NCBI GenBank assembly: GCA_017430835.1
Contig: JAFRMD010000123.1
Location: 1 to 46,644 of the forward strand
Direction of reading: 5' to 3'
DNA length: 46,644 bases
From: Methanosphaera sp.
Lineage (GTDB): Archaea > Methanobacteriota > Methanobacteria > Methanobacteriales > Methanobacteriaceae
Part shown: positions 9,001 to 16,556 of the stretch, piece after piece
How positions within the stretch are numbered: the stretch's first letter is position 1
Layout of the letters: every line of letters starts with the position of its first letter
The notes under the pieces: generated by a model
Told to the model about the DNA's origin: nothing
Database searches by the model: none
The model's input: only the letters and a program-made list of their open reading frames with translations
Made by a program: the position numbers and the translations under genes

Positions 9001-11938
9001 AGGTGTAACTTGTACAATTGAATTAATTAATAACTATGCATCGGGTGATTTAACTACAAACGCACAAATGCTAGTTAAAGAACTAAATAACTATGGCCAT
9101 ACTGAAACTAATAGAACAAGTGTAAGTAAACTTAATAACTTAGATTCAGGTGTAATGGATATTAATCACATTCTTGGTCCAACAGGTTTAAGCCAAGTGT
9201 TTACATTTAAAGATAATTCTGTTGCAACATTTAATAACGGTGATGTTGATACACCTATTGGAGTTGAAGGATCTTCTAAGGTTATAGTTAAGGATGGAGA
9301 CTATGAATCATTTGTAGTAAAAGATGATGCAGAATTAATTCTAGAAGGTGGAGATGTAAGTTCTTATAGAAATACTCCAATTGTTTCAACAAGTTCAAAA
9401 CCTATTACTTTAGGTGTTAAAGATGGAACAATAAATATAAATTCACCATATATAAGAAAGCGTTATTTGTATGGAACTGGTTATAGAGCTATATCAGGTG
9501 ATGTTAATTTCTATGATGGTAAAGCCTATGTGGAATATGGAGAATATGAACCTATTTTTGGAACAATAGTAGATAAGGAAGTAAATCATAACGTTGTAAT
9601 AGATGATCATGCTGAGTATCTATCTCCAGATCCTATCGCTAAGAATACAAGAACAACTACTGAATATACTGATTTTGCATTAGCTATTTCAGAAACTCAA
9701 TCAGGTGATGAATTACAAATATTACAATCATTTGTTAATTATTCAAATTTCAGCATAAATTCAGGCGATAATTTAAGCATAGATTTAAATGGAAAGAGAA
9801 TATATGGATCTTATTCTATAACAAATGATGGAACGTTTACTATTGAAAATGGTTCAATGGAAGATGGAAATGTTACTTCTACTGGAACTTTAAATGTTAA
9901 TACTAATGGTAAAATTGGAACAATTTCATCTACTGGAACAGTTAATATTACTAGCGGAACAACAGGAACAGTAACAAATACAGGCGGAATTTTAAATATT
10001 ACAAATGGTTCAACAGGTGGAATTAATAATACAGGTACAGTAACTGTTAATGGTGGATATGTTAATACAGTTGAAAATACTGGAACATTTACTATGAATA
10101 ACGGTAATACTGCGGATTTAAGAAACACAGGTACTGTTACAGTTCTAGCTGGTAAATTAGAAAATATTTATAATAATCAAAATGGTAATATTTTATTGAA
10201 AGATGGTAATATTACTATAACTAGTATAGTAAATAAAGACTACTTAAAAATTGAAAATGCAAACATTAATGTTAAAGTAACTGGTAAGAATTATTCTTCT
10301 GATACTATAATATATGGTGTCATAAATAATACAGATATTATAGATGTTGATGGTGCAAGCTTTACATTTACTACAACAGGTTCTTTCTATTACGATACAG
10401 CATATTTATTCTTAAATGGTTATAATCAATATAGAAATGATTCTAGTCTAGAAATAAATACTAATGCAATTTTAAATATCGATAATGTAACTACTGATGT
10501 TCCATTCTTATTGAAAAACGTAGGAACAGTAAACATTGATTCTTCAAATATATCAGGATATATAGATGCATCAACTATATCATATGTAGGTTCTAGTAGT
10601 GGAGTTCTTAATATTGATAATTCAACTTTAGGATCAATTTATGGTGCATATACAACAACAATAAATGATTCAATAATAAATGATGCGTTGTATGTTAGTG
10701 ATTCAACTATTAATAGATCAACAATAAATGCAAATGTTAATCATGGTTATGGTACTTTAAATATCAATGACAATACAGTTATTAACGGAAATTTAACTGT
10801 AGGTAATGTAACAAATCTTAATAATACTTCAAGTATTAATGGCCATGTATCTGTAGAAAATAATAGACAATTTAATATTGCGGAAGGTACTACTATAACT
10901 TCAACAGATGAATATGCAATTGATAATAAAGGTACAACTATTATTGGTGTAAAGGACGGCAATTATAATGCTAATAGTCCACAGATTAAAGGTACAACAT
11001 ATGGTATTACAACAACAGGTACATTAAAATTCTATGATGGAGTTATAATTGGTTCTACTGCTGTAACTGGATTAGTAAGCGATGTAGAAACTAATTACGT
11101 TATTGATATATCAGTAGTTGATGGATTACAAAATGAAAGATTAAAAATCCCTGGAGAGCATGAAAGAGTAATAGTATATAACAATATTAACTATACTTCT
11201 CTTCAGGCAGCAGTTAATGCATCAATTGAGGGTGTAACAAATGAAATGATATTATATACTGACTATACTTTAACTTCTGATGTATCTATTCCTGATAATA
11301 GAACTATTAAGTTATATTTAAATGGTTTTAACTTAAATTATGATGGACATAGTATTAATACTCCAAGTACATCTTCATTCGTTTTGGATTCAGGAGCTCC
11401 TACTGGTATAGGTGGTGCAATATATAAATTCTTTGCTAATTTAACTAATACACCGGTTAATCCAAAGAATGTTATAATTAATCAAATGGAAGATGGACAA
11501 AGTTTATCAAGTACTGAAACTTATAAATTATATAAATTAGTTGATAATGCTTATAAAATTGTTTCTATGAGTGAAGATGAATTAGGAGAATATTCATATA
11601 GTGGAAGAACTGAACAACTTAGAACTATAAAAGGTAAACTATACTTAAATGGATTGGATAGTGGTTCTTATAAATTAGTATCTGATAATAGAAGAGAATT
11701 AGACTTTACTATTGAAGAAAATGGAGTAAGCTCTAATATTAGAGAGAACTTCAGTTCACCAAAAGCAAAGGTAGAATCTAGCGCAGTTGCTATTCTAATA
11801 TTAACATTCTCAACAGGTATAATAAGAACACCATGGTTATTCTTCTTACTAGCAATTATCATCATGACATTAACAACTATTGTAATTGTTAAAAGAAGAA
11901 ATCCAAGATTAAAATATCAAGAAATTGATAGAAAATAA
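2..11938 (+). CDS. Giant surface protein, 5'-truncated by window edge (InlB repeats, FN3, DUF6273-like, beta-helix, C-terminal membrane anchor)
   Basis: The frame is open from base 2, with no stop before the first internal ATG at 113. The gene therefore starts upstream and at least 3978 codons are present. The visible start matches the end of a TasA-like module. Next come six InlB-type repeats (about 137-1445), an Ig-like domain (1456-1695), an FN3-like domain (1696-1975) and a four-Cys segment (2030-2140). Beta-sandwich modules carrying a G-x-K-Y-Y motif lie at about 2800-4450, then a DUF6273-like domain (about 4540-5420), a fifth sandwich (5500-5940) and a long Asn/Thr/Gly-rich beta-helix (about 5970-11400). 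A small SpaA/Cna-B-like domain (11470-11750), a transmembrane helix and a basic tail (11770-11935) finish the protein. There is no LPXTG motif. It is a paralogue of the giant at 34132-46500. Role inferred: cell-surface adhesin or scaffold; ligand unknown. TAA stop, followed by a terminator. Confidence 0.85.
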   Translation, partial: YYYRPLEGVTLKKNETREVGLVLEIESTSAAKTYINKMTTKGEIYEKVVYVLDGEVYKEEEVLEGEKIEEPIIGEDFSGWYTDKNRSNKYNFNLPVEKDLILYGVTNVRMCEVKFIDFGSLYNRQEIVCGTKAIKPTDPEHEGYEFIKWTDEDNIEFDPDVPIDNDVIYNSDNKLIEYNIVYEGLTDDEKNILNNPTKYTIESETISLNDPQNRVDADGDPSEAFVGWIPKNETTPTTPITIPKGSTGDRKYTASWVDIAPDEYTITYDLDGGHLEEGKSNPSSYNKKTETFTLNNPVKDYYEFTGWVGTDLNEPTMTVTINKGSIGNRHYEATYRPTIYHITYDLRDGHLEEGKSNPTEYTVETPDITLNNPSKEGHDFVGWNGSNGDNPETTVVIPQGSHGDKSYVANYEIQKFTVTYMDGNQLFGTETNIPYGSYAQGTANTPTKAHNVFIAWTLDGNVFDFEHTPVTHDITLYSSFKEVIAPNVTHTPTEWTNQYVTVTIGLEGEQYNNYSYYYSVDGGAIQEYKGPFTLDYNCDVSAHSMDSGVSSVEVLHPITNIDKDPPIIDSLELDYALTTSAKISFSSHDVLSGLKEIKIYKDNVYQESINYNPDTTSLQTEEYTFNGLEDGRTYTVKLVAYDYAGNISEERTLDITTEQEEAIVCRLIGYDNVDYDCEENPSLCKTFPTLKSALEYTGDQQESDTRNCLTNKCYIQMLESVVESNNIAGGQTTKLDLNGKTINGIGEYTFNIAFTGDLTVVDHATFDEQDYNESNHNSIKNDISTAILNNGVFTLGEGRDGNDVSTYVPLIKGKSTGVNSVNGTFNFYDGRIIATTAISGEVDDAPDMYSANVEIKTQDEETIQVATLKKVSDVEARIGTKYYTKVALAMDDAKNGGWYDILTDDEFVNSFDTTGDYGFVKEGNYLVSENDEKSTTAQSSFVMDLENYDYDQIFTYSVNKTKNPSSYSSDSYSDIVIYEGTDSTGTRVSGSSFNEGESSKSIKLAKGKKYFIEIRHTIYYDNHPEDSKFYITNMTLNDYIEALPPEYYNLETTTVSKNYGFDYDTTTGIFKSNNQYTSQTTAFGYYEIDLTNESSNKLLIVNASLSTYGSHIGSIHVKTNNNSESYNNYNSSLLTLYGYGSDKPTITGPMTASTTLQAGQKYYVQFYYYKQYDTKTQSEYENAGVSDQFIINSLDIVDVADWSTDLPFANMIQTPGDRGFTVNSYTYASTSGITHSYVPISLPANSPDEYVELDFYSYYDFRVFVTESAELPSNLDGFEYQNPTPNDSNSYYGPITLNLKKGVTNYIHFYMPASNNGTANLKTLKIKPGKAYSITNDVKKSSGVSNGFDSYRTGDSIAVYSKNVSSADSYVEIDLRNNTVDEVLSVDQILPSDGTAYMYVTDGKNAIDVNSILPSTNPINKELLLKYSYSNNGHYYGTSMDNAYYNTRTYNFVLSKGKKYYLHFGFSRSSSYYNYYVNKIITRPVGGYNTKTGKQRLIPQSGSSSELPSDMIIDENNYNNLRYIGSSANNYVSFNGEIWRIIGVFNTEDENGVVKPRIKLVRNESLGQLSWDAFDTGMNSTGLDGYNEWSQAKLMKLMNPGYDSEDTNNSLYWNRASGNCLYYDSSTYSKSNSCDFSSNGLTTTSQSMIDKVVWYTSPIVQSNSENITPYQLYDAERNGTTLGYNLTTEHPSWTGYVGLAYMSDYIMASDGIGTYTRNQCMTTPGTSYTTCVGNNSWMRGDNSPYATINPLKLSDTYTGGPVFYQAMATRPYTSPTYQSYQVMPSVYLSSKIEITGGEGTAINPYTLSLGDTDNEKMNNYYGLIPEPEDTGEIIDYETDDYNYINGAPVYGFEFQGYYVSTNAYAGASTAAAYIEIDRRTELEDKMIKFTYDKSSAQYSNGVIIIVPDEYDSNIDVNSYNTYEKYQNYSVYDVETTTLINFPAGHKYYVVFGFVKNYSDTPSSSYRENMRVKVDGLEITPKTTTVTKYNGIEMKYNEEVDTIQILKNINMPSGLVVEETKDVILDLNGYSLTTYSSDPVITNNGKLTIIDSGENGTIISSQTDTIKNNATGKLDFQDGTIYVNNNKAGVYNLGEVTIGEEGSIIIDPNNNGIGIDNYATGNIKDGLGTISNGYGIKLETNNSDTAFGGYTLNNSYISIGITTPVTISDLKGTAKINIGNGEVTINNSEFESASAGGYSATGNHAINGSTFDTLTISDSINIIDFVVNNSNVGTVVNKGKNTTINNSVIDTIENGLIDSGSSYGIGTLVVNDSIINNDVSNKYILTIKGESEVNGEILNYRNLILGDNDGTINSVYPRVEGLVHAINNNQYYIKTNFKYYDGSLTGDIDTVVAGSINEIAPESTVVRTKNGDRETYTLEHKYICAIGSNKYYSLQEAVDSITTSEEVEIDILEDLIDATKTTIPEGKNVKIDFDGHQLHLYSNNWITNNGTVTIYSSKTAEDSISYATTWITNNGTFINDNINLIIDDRKNSNKFIVNNGTFTMNDGSIKIIYDATDNNSGHLIFDNKGTVNINGGTLQSFRIAENGENATFNINDGNIYSYYFNKSGSYSNVVLYDCVITSSGIVNINGGTFDTLNANESNNNYYYTIKSTGTVNVTGGTFNKKSYLLINEGTAIFNGVTNVGFATINNRLDTSILKFKDTEFVAGTITMSIINDGQIEMDGVTKPDGTQKLSITSDSLSIANSNINNITTSASLDTTITDSTFTKAAISTNGTSTISGSTMTDSSMSASGNTTILSSTIKSNGEYAIKNYDTLTLGSKDGNVSDTIPNIEGATYGIYNQNNTTFNFYDGVITGQKNNSVYGTISDIETGYDVISFDIDSTRESTILSSSIIVENIDTHQTYSSIQTAIDEAGSGQTLQLLRNYNYISGNSTITIPATKNIIFDLNGHNIDNRTSNVFTISNLGTLSILDGSGVTSNYIFNSTDENSVFENSGTLSLTVVTVNGTLTNTSTGGLNTTGANIKKLENHGQAILGPTLGPSTGVTCTIELINNYASGDLTTNAQMLVKELNNYGHTETNRTSVSKLNNLDSGVMDINHILGPTGLSQVFTFKDNSVATFNNGDVDTPIGVEGSSKVIVKDGDYESFVVKDDAELILEGGDVSSYRNTPIVSTSSKPITLGVKDGTININSPYIRKRYLYGTGYRAISGDVNFYDGKAYVEYGEYEPIFGTIVDKEVNHNVVIDDHAEYLSPDPIAKNTRTTTEYTDFALAISETQSGDELQILQSFVNYSNFSINSGDNLSIDLNGKRIYGSYSITNDGTFTIENGSMEDGNVTSTGTLNVNTNGKIGTISSTGTVNITSGTTGTVTNTGGILNITNGSTGGINNTGTVTVNGGYVNTVENTGTFTMNNGNTADLRNTGTVTVLAGKLENIYNNQNGNILLKDGNITITSIVNKDYLKIENANINVKVTGKNYSSDTIIYGVINNTDIIDVDGASFTFTTTGSFYYDTAYLFLNGYNQYRNDSSLEINTNAILNIDNVTTDVPFLLKNVGTVNIDSSNISGYIDASTISYVGSSSGVLNIDNSTLGSIYGAYTTTINDSIINDALYVSDSTINRSTINANVNHGYGTLNINDNTVINGNLTVGNVTNLNNTSSINGHVSVENNRQFNIAEGTTITSTDEYAIDNKGTTIIGVKDGNYNANSPQIKGTTYGITTTGTLKFYDGVIIGSTAVTGLVSDVETNYVIDISVVDGLQNERLKIPGEHERVIVYNNINYTSLQAAVNASIEGVTNEMILYTDYTLTSDVSIPDNRTIKLYLNGFNLNYDGHSINTPSTSSFVLDSGAPTGIGGAIYKFFANLTNTPVNPKNVIINQMEDGQSLSSTETYKLYKLVDNAYKIVSMSEDELGEYSYSGRTEQLRTIKGKLYLNGLDSGSYKLVSDNRRELDFTIEENGVSSNIRENFSSPKAKVESSAVAILILTFSTGIIRTPWLFFLLAIIIMTLTTIVIVKRRNPRLKYQEIDRK
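137..1445 (+). repeat. Six InlB-type (Listeria-Bacteroides) repeats in the first giant
   Basis: Six successive units of about 60-80 residues share a beta-strand with T-Y-D-L-D-G-like spacing, a central N-x-P segment, F-x-G-W and a final Y-x-A-x-Y/W strand. Copies 4 and 5 (about 788-1010 and 1019-1235) are the closest pair. They share an exact 29-nt run at 818-846 and 1046-1074, which suggests a recent tandem duplication. The paralogue at 34132-46500 has only three such repeats. The family is a known beta-grasp-like repeat of secreted Gram-positive proteins; the assignment is by motif. Confidence 0.7.
5970..11400 (+). repeat. Beta-helix region of the first giant, sectors closing on F-Y-D-G
   Basis: The translation is low-complexity and rich in Asn, Thr, Gly, Ser and Ile, with N-N-G-T-x-T-I rungs typical of pectin-lyase-like right-handed beta-helices. 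It is divided into sectors. A sector opens with a segment of S-L/I-Q-x-A-V or I-Q-I-L-K-N type, followed by a (L/F)-D-L-N-G-(H/Y) rung. It closes with G-x-K-D-G, x-P-x-I-x-G and (F/Y)-Y-D-G. F-Y-D-G-type closures occur near 2476, 7013, 8420, 9508 and 11029. The first belongs to an early sector near 1990-2570, and the last sector runs into the C-terminal module. Confidence 0.7.
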
Positions 11939-11944
11939 TTACCT

Positions 11945-11975
11945 AAAAAAGAGGCGAAAAAATGCCTCTTTTTTT
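11945..11975 (+). terminator. Rho-independent terminator after the first giant
   Basis: An 11-bp perfect stem AAAAAAGAGGC (11945-11955) pairs with GCCTCTTTTTT (11964-11974) around an 8-nt loop and ends in a T run. It begins 6 nt after the TAA stop and separates the first giant from the following operon. Confidence 0.9.
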
Positions 11976-11985
11976 ATTGATTTTA

Positions 11986-12014
11986 TTGATTATTTTTATT
12001 ACTTGATTTATAAT
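11986..12014 (+). promoter_or_regulatory. Sigma-A-type promoter of the surface operon
   Basis: A TTGATT box at 11986-11991 and a TATAAT box at 12009-12014 are separated by exactly 17 bp. They lie just downstream of the terminator and 29 nt before the ATG at 12044. A second TATAAT (12022-12027) lies almost on the ribosome binding site AGGAAGG (12028-12034) and is less likely to be used. Confidence 0.6.
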
Positions 12015-12043
12015 TAATATATATAATAGGAAGGTAGTACTAT

Positions 12044-15000
12044 ATGGATAAAACTGTTAAAAAAAATAGAGTTATTATTATTTTAATAATAGTATTAATA
12101 CTATTAGTTTGTTTATTATTTTTTAGTTTATCCAAAATTGGATTTATCAATTTTTTTAACCAAGCTAACCTTTCTAATACTATAGAAAATCCGGATAAAG
12201 TTAAGGTTAAATCTGCTAGCATTAGTAGCGTTGCTACTGGAGAATTACCTTTTGATAATAATGATGATGCTGGTAATGATTCTGGTGTTGATAATAGAGT
12301 AGTAAGATCTTTTGATACAATAACTTATTCTTTTGACATTTTATTAGCTGATAAAGAAGAGATAAATAATTATCAAAATAGAACTTTAAATATAGATGTT
12401 GAGTTATCTGAAGAGGAATCTAAATACGTTTCTTTTGAACAAAATTCTAATTTAAATGAAACTAAACATACTTATTCTTTTGAAAATTTAAACACAAATG
12501 AAAATTATCAAAGAAGTATCACATTATATGTAAGTGGCGCTCCTAATGGCTTTGAAATAAATCCTAAATTTGTTTTAAAAGAAAATACTGACACATCAGA
12601 AGGTATTATGCTAGGTAAAGTCTCAACAACTGATACATATTATTCATTTGTTGATAATAATTATAATTCAGATCCAACAATTCAAAATGTATTACCAACT
12701 ATAGTATCTTCAAAACCATCTACAATAAAACTTGAAACGCTTTCGGCAGATGATAATCAAGCAGCTACTTATAATGGCAAAGATGGAAGATATATAACTG
12801 TTGTATCGGGATTATATATAGAAGGTAATTCTGAAAAAGGCTTAAAAGGTTTAGATATTCCAAAAGATAGTATTACATTTGATGTTAATATGAATCAAGA
12901 TTCTGATTCAATTGTTCTAAAAGAAGAATGGTCTAGACTATATGGAATAAATAAAATAGAAGATATTAATTCAATAACAGTTAATTTACCATATAGTACA
13001 AATGATTCAAATATAAAAGAAAAACAGATAACAACTCCAGGTGTTCTTGCTACAAATATAGATAATAATAGATATAGAGTGTCAGTTAGCGGTTATGAGA
13101 TTAATAATAGTTTTCCTAGTTTGACAGCCACTGATCAAAGTACAAATAATAAATATTATTTTGGTACTTATGCATTTACTGGTTTTTCTCCAAGAAGTGA
13201 TAGAAGAGAAATAACAGTTAATTATTCTATAGATTCATTTAATATAACTGGTACAAATAATGAAAGATATATAATTGAACCTTCAACTGGTTCTATTATT
13301 AATAGATATCTTCAAACAGGAGATTATAATTATGATTCTGGTTTCTATTTAAAAGATGATAAGAAGATTAATTCTGATAATACTATTGGTTCTTTATCAA
13401 AGGGCACAGAAATAGTATATAAGACAGAATTTAAGAACAATACTTCATCATCAACTAGTTTAAAAGAAATAATAAAAATAAATCCTAATGGATTTAGGAT
13501 ATATGAATCTAGTCAATATGATGATAATGAACTTATAGATATTGAAACAGTATGTGGAGATAAAAAATGTGATAATATATCAAAAGATAGTTTTGAAATA
13601 AAATATATAACAGGTGATTTTAATAATAGTAATTATAAAATAATTGAACCTAGTTCAAAAATGATACCAGAAGAAAAGGATACCATTTCTAATATTTGTT
13701 CTAATACTAATCTATCTAGTTTGACAAATGATCAGATGATGAATATTTATGGAAGCCCATGTTTGGAAGCAAAAGAAAATATTGAAAAGAATTATACTGA
13801 TCCTAAAAAGTCAGTTGATCAAGATAATAAAGAAATACCTATTACTAAGGTTATAGTTCAAACTAAATCTGGTGTATCTCTACCAGAAGATGCATCTATT
13901 AAAGTTAGATTAAAACTAAGAGTAAGAAATGTTAAAGATTTAACAAGATTATATCAAGTAACTAGTACAGTATCTACATCTGATTATGATAGAGAATTAG
14001 TTTATTATTATCCAAGTATAGATAATATTATGAATCCAGATAATTATACATTACCTACTATACAAGGCAGCGAAGTAGTGAGTATCAATAATGTAGAGTA
14101 TGCTGATTCAATTAGAATATCAACTTATACATCAGATCAAAAGATATCAGTTTTAAATAAAAAAGATGATAAGATGAAAACCGAATATGATACTAAAGAT
14201 AATGAAACTATTACATATAATATTAAACCAATAATAGAAGATAATAGTGAATCTGTTGGTAATGATGATACATGGTTTATTAAATATATAAGAATTAATG
14301 TTTTATTACCAAAAGAATTAATATATATAGAAAATCCAGACTTAGATACATACTTAGTAAATGTTACTAAAGAAAATAATCAAACAGTATTAGAATATGT
14401 ACTACCTTATACAAAACCTAATATGGATAATGGTTATGTTAGATTTGATGCTAAATTAAGCAATAAAATAAAAGGTAATAAAGTACCAGTGACAATTACT
14501 AGTTCATTAACTGCGTTAAATGTTAATAAAGAAGTAGATAGTAAATTATTTGGTGAAACAAGTAAAGAGTTTACTATATATGCAACTGGTGAAGAAAATA
14601 TTATTGTTGAACAAAGACTTGGTAATGCTGGTTCTGAAGTAGAAAAGAATGCTGAATTTAGTTATTTATTAACTGCTTACAATAATACAGATACTGATGT
14701 TAATAATTATTCAATTGTAGATATATTACCATATGATAAAGATTTAAATAAAAGTTCTATTAATGGTACATATAAAGTTAAATTAGTTATTCCTGAATCA
14801 TTAAGTACAGCTAAAGTATATTGTACTACTAAAACAAGTACAGAACTTGATAATAGTATAGATTCAGATAATAATTGGGAAGAATGTGATTTAGTTACTG
14901 ATTATAAAGAAGTAACAGGTATTAAAATTACAGATATTAATATTAATCACGATTCAGAATTAGAACCAATTGAATTAAAAATAAAACCAGAGAATAATAA

Positions 15001-16543
15001 ATCTGGTGATAAGTACAATAATGAATTTATAGGTGGAACAAGTTCTGATAATCAAAGTACATCTAATAAATTAAGTGTTAATGTAATAAGTAGAAGTATT
15101 TCTGGTAAAGTATTCCATGATACAAATGAAAATGGTGTTCAAGATACTAATGATAAATATGTATCTGATATGACAGTTACACTTTATAAAATTGAAGATG
15201 AAGATAATAAAAAAGTATCAAGTACTAAGACTGATAAAGATGGTAAATATATTTTTAATGATTTAGAAATTGGAGAATATTATATAGACTTTAATTATGA
15301 TGGTTCTAAATATGATTTATCATTAAGATATGCGACTAATGATGAAAATATAGATTCAGATGCTTATAAAGTATCAGATACATTAGCAAGAATATCTAAT
15401 AAAAGAACACCAAATGATCCGTTTGGAATAAGAATTACAAATGAAGATAAACATTTAGAAAATTATGATATGGGATTAATATCTAAATATAGTTTTGGAT
15501 TTGGTATAAAGAAATATATTACTAAAATAGATTTAACTTATAGTGGAGTTACAAGAACTACTAATTATAATAATGAATCTAAAGTAACAGTAAATGTTAG
15601 AAATGTTTTAAAAGCAGAATTAAAAGTTTACTACGGTATAGAAGTATTTAATAATTCAAATAAAGCAGGTTACGTAGATGAAATAGATGAATCTATACCA
15701 GAAGGATTAGTATTTGATCCAACATTAGAAGAAAATAAAGATTGGTCTATCGTAAATGGTAAAGTAATTAGTACTGCATTATCTAAGACATTAATTAAAC
15801 CAGGTGAAAGTAGAAAATTACAAATAGTATTAAAAATGCCTAGAAGAGAATCAGCTGGTACATTTGTTAATACAGTGTCAGTAGTTAATATGACTGAGTA
15901 TGTTGAAAAACCACCAGTAGAAGATTCTAGTTCAGAAATAAATAGATATGAACTAGGAGATGAAATTGATTATGCAGGTATAGGATGGCATGTTATTGAT
16001 GTTATAGATGATACTGATGGATCACAAAAACTAACATTACTTGCTGATTCAGGTTCAATATCTACTAAGATGTCTCATACAGATGGTTTATATAAATGGG
16101 GATTATCTAATATAAATAGTGCATTAAACAATAATACATTAGGATTATCATTAGATTATTCAGCATTATATAATACATCAATATGTAATGATGCATCAGG
16201 TATGGAAATCGCATCATTTGGTGGAAATATAAATGGAACTTGTCAATCAGGAGACTTTGTTAATTCTAAAGTTAGATTATTATCTATAGAAGAATATACA
16301 AAGATAAGAACAAGTGAATTAAGTAATATAGATTGGTTAACAGGTAACGAAGATTATTGGTTACAAAGTACTGATGATACTAGACCAATATATGATGCAT
16401 TTGGTTCAGTAACAACTTCAGGATCAACATATAATAAAGCATCTTATGCAAGTTCAACTGGTGTTAAATCAGATCTAGCATCTACATTAAAAGAAGTTAG
16501 ACCAGTTATTACAGTTTCATCAAATAGTATATTTTTTGAATAA
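12044..16543 (+). CDS. N-terminally anchored surface protein with DUF11-like, SdrD-B-like and DUF6273-like domains
   Basis: This 1499-aa protein starts at an ATG preceded by AGGAAGG. Residues 10-28 form one transmembrane helix after a basic start, with no obvious signal-peptidase site, so the rest is probably exported while staying N-terminally anchored. Residues 50-840 are beta-rich and unrecognised. A DUF11/isopeptide-repeat-like segment lies near 850-950. An SdrD-B-like domain with D-x-N-x-N-G-x-Q-D and D-G-x-Y-x-F motifs lies at about 1018-1120. A second DUF11-like segment is at 1170-1283. The C-terminus (about 1301-1499) resembles DUF6273: I-G-W-H-V-I-D near its start and V-R-P-V-I-T-V at its end, a module also found in both giants. 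There is no C-terminal anchor. It is the first gene of the operon and is followed 13 nt later by the ChW-like gene. Likely a structural surface protein; ligand unknown. Confidence 0.75.
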   Translation: MDKTVKKNRVIIILIIVLILLVCLLFFSLSKIGFINFFNQANLSNTIENPDKVKVKSASISSVATGELPFDNNDDAGNDSGVDNRVVRSFDTITYSFDILLADKEEINNYQNRTLNIDVELSEEESKYVSFEQNSNLNETKHTYSFENLNTNENYQRSITLYVSGAPNGFEINPKFVLKENTDTSEGIMLGKVSTTDTYYSFVDNNYNSDPTIQNVLPTIVSSKPSTIKLETLSADDNQAATYNGKDGRYITVVSGLYIEGNSEKGLKGLDIPKDSITFDVNMNQDSDSIVLKEEWSRLYGINKIEDINSITVNLPYSTNDSNIKEKQITTPGVLATNIDNNRYRVSVSGYEINNSFPSLTATDQSTNNKYYFGTYAFTGFSPRSDRREITVNYSIDSFNITGTNNERYIIEPSTGSIINRYLQTGDYNYDSGFYLKDDKKINSDNTIGSLSKGTEIVYKTEFKNNTSSSTSLKEIIKINPNGFRIYESSQYDDNELIDIETVCGDKKCDNISKDSFEIKYITGDFNNSNYKIIEPSSKMIPEEKDTISNICSNTNLSSLTNDQMMNIYGSPCLEAKENIEKNYTDPKKSVDQDNKEIPITKVIVQTKSGVSLPEDASIKVRLKLRVRNVKDLTRLYQVTSTVSTSDYDRELVYYYPSIDNIMNPDNYTLPTIQGSEVVSINNVEYADSIRISTYTSDQKISVLNKKDDKMKTEYDTKDNETITYNIKPIIEDNSESVGNDDTWFIKYIRINVLLPKELIYIENPDLDTYLVNVTKENNQTVLEYVLPYTKPNMDNGYVRFDAKLSNKIKGNKVPVTITSSLTALNVNKEVDSKLFGETSKEFTIYATGEENIIVEQRLGNAGSEVEKNAEFSYLLTAYNNTDTDVNNYSIVDILPYDKDLNKSSINGTYKVKLVIPESLSTAKVYCTTKTSTELDNSIDSDNNWEECDLVTDYKEVTGIKITDININHDSELEPIELKIKPENNKSGDKYNNEFIGGTSSDNQSTSNKLSVNVISRSISGKVFHDTNENGVQDTNDKYVSDMTVTLYKIEDEDNKKVSSTKTDKDGKYIFNDLEIGEYYIDFNYDGSKYDLSLRYATNDENIDSDAYKVSDTLARISNKRTPNDPFGIRITNEDKHLENYDMGLISKYSFGFGIKKYITKIDLTYSGVTRTTNYNNESKVTVNVRNVLKAELKVYYGIEVFNNSNKAGYVDEIDESIPEGLVFDPTLEENKDWSIVNGKVISTALSKTLIKPGESRKLQIVLKMPRRESAGTFVNTVSVVNMTEYVEKPPVEDSSSEINRYELGDEIDYAGIGWHVIDVIDDTDGSQKLTLLADSGSISTKMSHTDGLYKWGLSNINSALNNNTLGLSLDYSALYNTSICNDASGMEIASFGGNINGTCQSGDFVNSKVRLLSIEEYTKIRTSELSNIDWLTGNEDYWLQSTDDTRPIYDAFGSVTTSGSTYNKASYASSTGVKSDLASTLKEVRPVITVSSNSIFFE

Positions 16544-16556
16544 TCAAGGAGGAAAT

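Noticed and set aside
5970..11400. CRISPR-like or noncoding repeat array suggested by many recurring short words
   Set aside because: The words recur at irregular intervals, vary at third codon positions and keep one long reading frame, so they are protein repeats and not direct DNA repeats with spacers.
544..11865. Minus-strand open frames of 60-105 codons under the first giant gene
   Set aside because: They lie wholly inside a strongly coded plus-strand frame, are biased to Val/Leu/Ile/Pro as expected from reversing Asn/Thr/Gly repeats, and lack convincing ribosome binding sites.
16536..16556. TTG start for the ChW-like protein, adding seven residues
   Set aside because: It would overlap the previous gene and lacks a ribosome binding site, while ATG at 16557 has AAGGAGG at ideal spacing.
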